From JAADFF01 sp013153035 (lineage in GTDB: Bacteria; Coprothermobacterota; Coprothermobacteria; Coprothermobacterales; JAADFF01): a stretch of 64,000 bases of DNA. The stretch lies in assembly GCA_026184435.1 (NCBI GenBank), contig CP046447.1. The stretch is one strand, 5' to 3'. How positions within the stretch are numbered: position 1 is the stretch's first letter; every line of letters starts with the position of its first letter. The position numbers were made by a program, and so were the translations under genes. The notes below the pieces were generated by a model that worked only from the letters and a program-made list of their open reading frames with translations, searched no databases and had not been told where the DNA came from. This document shows, piece by piece, positions 62,272 through 64,000 of this stretch.

Positions 62272-63354
62272 ATGCGAAAATCAGGACAAGCAGATTTACC
62301 ACTTCACGGGGGAAAAGCACCACGCTGGCTCTTCTCACGTATGGTAAGGTTAAGCAGGGTTTTTATAGAACTTGTACTCATAGAATTCGGACCTGACAAA
62401 TTTATTGATATGCTATCTGACCCATACTGGTTTCAGGCATTCGGCAGTTTCCTTGGATTTGATTGGCACTCCTCAGGTCTAACAACAACAACACTCGGAG
62501 CCATAAAAATGGCATTATCAGAACTTCCTCCCAACATCGGTATATTTATTGCCGGTGGCAAAGGTAAAACAATGCGCAAAACCCCTGTAGAAATAGAATA
62601 TACAGCTAAGTATCTAAAAATCTCTCCAGAAAAGCTGAAGTCTATCAGTAAAATAGCCGCTAAAGTAGATAGTGCATGGATCCAAGATGGATATAATATT
62701 TATCACCATAACATCATCTACACGTCCGATGGAAAATGGACTGTTATACAACAGGGCATGAATCCACAAAACAAATATGCACGAAGATACCATTGGCATT
62801 ACAAACATATCAACGATACACTAACAACTCCTCATTCAGGAATTGATACCAAGGAATTAGAGAAAAAAGTATTCAATCTAACAACAAAGAAGTCAGAACC
62901 TACCAAACAAAGCATTCTGCAATTGTTCCATGAGATAAAACCTTCTGAGATAGAAAGCATATTCAAGAGTCTATCGGAAAAACAAAATAGCCTTTTTATG
63001 CCTGCACATCACGATGTTCGTCTAAAGTTCAGTGGCAATTTAAAAAAGGTTATTCTCTCTACATATGAGAATCCACCTAAAAATATACATGAACTGGCAC
63101 TTTCCAAACTTGGCCCAGCTTCTACACGAGCTCTAGCAATGGCTGCCTCGTTACTATATGGTTCTGATATAGACTTTACCGACCCAGCTGTATATTCTTA
63201 TGCACACGGTGGTAAAGATGGGCATCCATATCCTGTGAATATTAAGATATATGAAAACACAATAGCCATACTTGAAAAAATAGCCCGCTCACCGGGAGAA
63301 GAAAGCAAGCGAGCTAGAAAAATCCTCCAACAACTAGCTAATCTTCTCAAATAA
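62272..63354 (+). CDS. DUF763 family protein
   Basis: 360 aa. The family signature is plain: KSGQADLPLHGGKAPRWLF, FQAFGSFLGFDWHSSGLTTT, IFIAGGKGKTMRKTP, and GMNPQNKYARRYHWH. DUF763 (COG1415) occurs in Archaea and scattered, often thermophilic, bacteria; its function is not known. Conserved His and Trp residues suggest an enzyme, but I cannot name a reaction. ATG 62272 is 6 nt after GGAGG. Its last 21 nt overlap the convergent small gene. Confidence 0.88.
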   Translation: MRKSGQADLPLHGGKAPRWLFSRMVRLSRVFIELVLIEFGPDKFIDMLSDPYWFQAFGSFLGFDWHSSGLTTTTLGAIKMALSELPPNIGIFIAGGKGKTMRKTPVEIEYTAKYLKISPEKLKSISKIAAKVDSAWIQDGYNIYHHNIIYTSDGKWTVIQQGMNPQNKYARRYHWHYKHINDTLTTPHSGIDTKELEKKVFNLTTKKSEPTKQSILQLFHEIKPSEIESIFKSLSEKQNSLFMPAHHDVRLKFSGNLKKVILSTYENPPKNIHELALSKLGPASTRALAMAASLLYGSDIDFTDPAVYSYAHGGKDGHPYPVNIKIYENTIAILEKIARSPGEESKRARKILQQLANLLK

Positions 63355-63591
63355 TGATTCTATATGTTTTAGTAGGTCATCGGCAACACCGGAAATATCA
63401 TCTTTTTGTCCGACGGCTCTATATATTTCTGCAGAAAAAACAATGCCATTATCAACTTCTTCCTCAGGAATCCAAAAAGCACCGACTAGTTCATTTTCAT
63501 GTTCATAAAATCTCACTAAAACTTCCTGGTCCTTGACTCTTACAATTCCATAAGCCTTTTTTTCTGCCAGCTTCTTTAAGAAATCTATCAT
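63334..63591 (-). CDS. Small protein of unknown function
   Basis: 85 aa, acidic, no signal peptide. It has a helical N-terminus (MIDFLKKLAEKKAYGIV) and beta-rich middle (VRVKDQEVLVRFYEHENELVGAFWIPEEE). ATG 63591 follows GGAGGTG. It lies just downstream of the EF-G terminator and ends inside DUF763 on the other strand. Not recognised. Confidence 0.6.
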   Translation of the reverse strand: MIDFLKKLAEKKAYGIVRVKDQEVLVRFYEHENELVGAFWIPEEEVDNGIVFSAEIYRAVGQKDDISGVADDLLKHIESLFEKIS

Positions 63592-63613
63592 AGCTCCCAC
63601 CTCCTAAAAGACA

Positions 63614-63642
63614 ATAGGGGCTACCGATTTGGTAGCCCCTAT
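63614..63642 (-). terminator. Terminator after the EF-G gene
   Basis: A 12-bp stem with loop of 5 (ATAGGGGCTACC/GGTAGCCCCTAT) followed by TGTCTTTT on the minus strand. The ribosome binding site of the small gene starts right after it. Confidence 0.75.
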
Positions 63643-63663
63643 ATTATAAGGTATAACTTACAC

Positions 63664-64000
63664 TTAGTCTTCTTCTTTCTGAGACTCTGCTATAATCTTT
63701 TCTGCCATATGAGCAGGCACTTCGGCATAGTGGTCAAATTCCATCTGGAATGTGCCTCTGCCACCGGTGATAGATCTTATGGCACGGGCATAATCCATAA
63801 GCTCAGCATAAGGAACCTCAGCTATAATAACTTGATATTTACCCTCTGTATCCATGCCTATAATACGACCACGTCTAGAGTTGATATCTCCCATAATATC
63901 ACCAACATAGTCCTTGGGCACTTTAACAGTAAGCTTGTAGATTGGCTCAAGAAGTATTGGTTTAGCATTCATCATAGCCTCTTGGAATGCCAGAGAACCA
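63664..64000 (-). CDS. Elongation factor G, C-terminal part
   Basis: The last 111 codons lie in the window; the rest continues to the right. The visible part is the end of domain IV and domain V: SLAFQEAMMNAKPILLEPI, DYVGDIMGDINSRRGRIIGM and SITGGRGTFQMEFDHYAEVP. It cannot be told from this piece whether it is the main FusA or a second EF-G. Confidence 0.92.
   Translation of the reverse strand, partial: GSLAFQEAMMNAKPILLEPIYKLTVKVPKDYVGDIMGDINSRRGRIIGMDTEGKYQVIIAEVPYAELMDYARAIRSITGGRGTFQMEFDHYAEVPAHMAEKIIAESQKEED

Noticed and set aside
1..64000. CRISPR arrays, insertion sequences, integrases or prophage genes
   Set aside because: No regular repeats, transposase-like or phage-like genes were found in reading both strands.

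Overview
The window reads as one contiguous piece of a compact bacterial chromosome: short intergenic gaps, many start/stop overlaps, strong GGAGG ribosome binding sites and frequent GTG/TTG starts. Several gene orders are Firmicutes-like: hpf-secA-prfB-ftsE-ftsX-M23-ctpA; rplU-prp-rpmA-obg-nadD-rsfS with an L27 that carries a cleavable N-terminus; rpsF-ssb-rpsR-rplI-dnaB. An SLH-domain protein, RNase HIII, a long TrmB, DUF763 and a PK_C-like protein point to a thermophilic or deep-branching, probably anaerobic lineage. I cannot name the species. No rRNA, CRISPR array, insertion sequence or prophage was seen.

Layout. 1-7518 (minus): cell-division hydrolase genes (ftsE, ftsX, M23 peptidase, CtpA protease) after prfB with a programmed frameshift, secA and the hibernation factor gene. 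7543-9907: comEA-comEC DNA uptake. 9909-15466: leuS, dnaB, rplI, rpsR, ssb, rpsF. 15532-17155: tRNA-Gly/Cys/Ala, a K+ channel, tRNA-Asp and RNase P RNA. 17169-20301: the rplU-to-rsfS operon. 20375-23538: a cobalamin riboswitch with btuFCD-type transporter genes. 23559-26128: trmB, rhomboid, membrane serine protease. 26212-33801 (plus): molybdopterin cofactor operon (moeA, moeA-PBP fusion, moaA, two divergent MoaC-like genes, moaB) followed by lipA and a CBS protein. 33796-38363 (minus): unknown gene, hemW, lepA, coaBC. 38416-38881: PadR regulator and tRNA-Ser. 38894-43461 (minus): a three-gene SMC, kleisin-like and KITE-like operon. 43531-46550: two MurJ-like flippase genes in tandem. 46606-51427: BMP-family nucleoside ABC transporter. 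51536-54261 (minus): SLH protein, RNase HIII, PK_C-like protein. 54322-56367: SprA-like putative metalloprotease and glnA. 56406-56572: tRNA-Val and tRNA-Gln. 56619-62192 (minus): dipeptide/oligopeptide ABC transporter. 62272-64000: DUF763 protein, a small unknown protein and the 3' end of an EF-G gene.

The most unusual content is the pair of adjacent MoaC-like genes. Their catalytic residues look divided in a complementary way: one keeps the His77/Glu112/Glu114 equivalents, the other the Lys51/Asp128/Lys131 equivalents (E. coli numbering). I read this as a candidate obligate heteromeric cyclic pyranopterin monophosphate synthase. Second is the compact SMC operon, which looks like MukBEF/Mks/Wadjet but has no JetD-like nuclease gene beside it. 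The two MurJ paralogues, one of which has lost most residues important in characterised MurJ, are third. These are inferences from reading motifs by eye; no database search was run.
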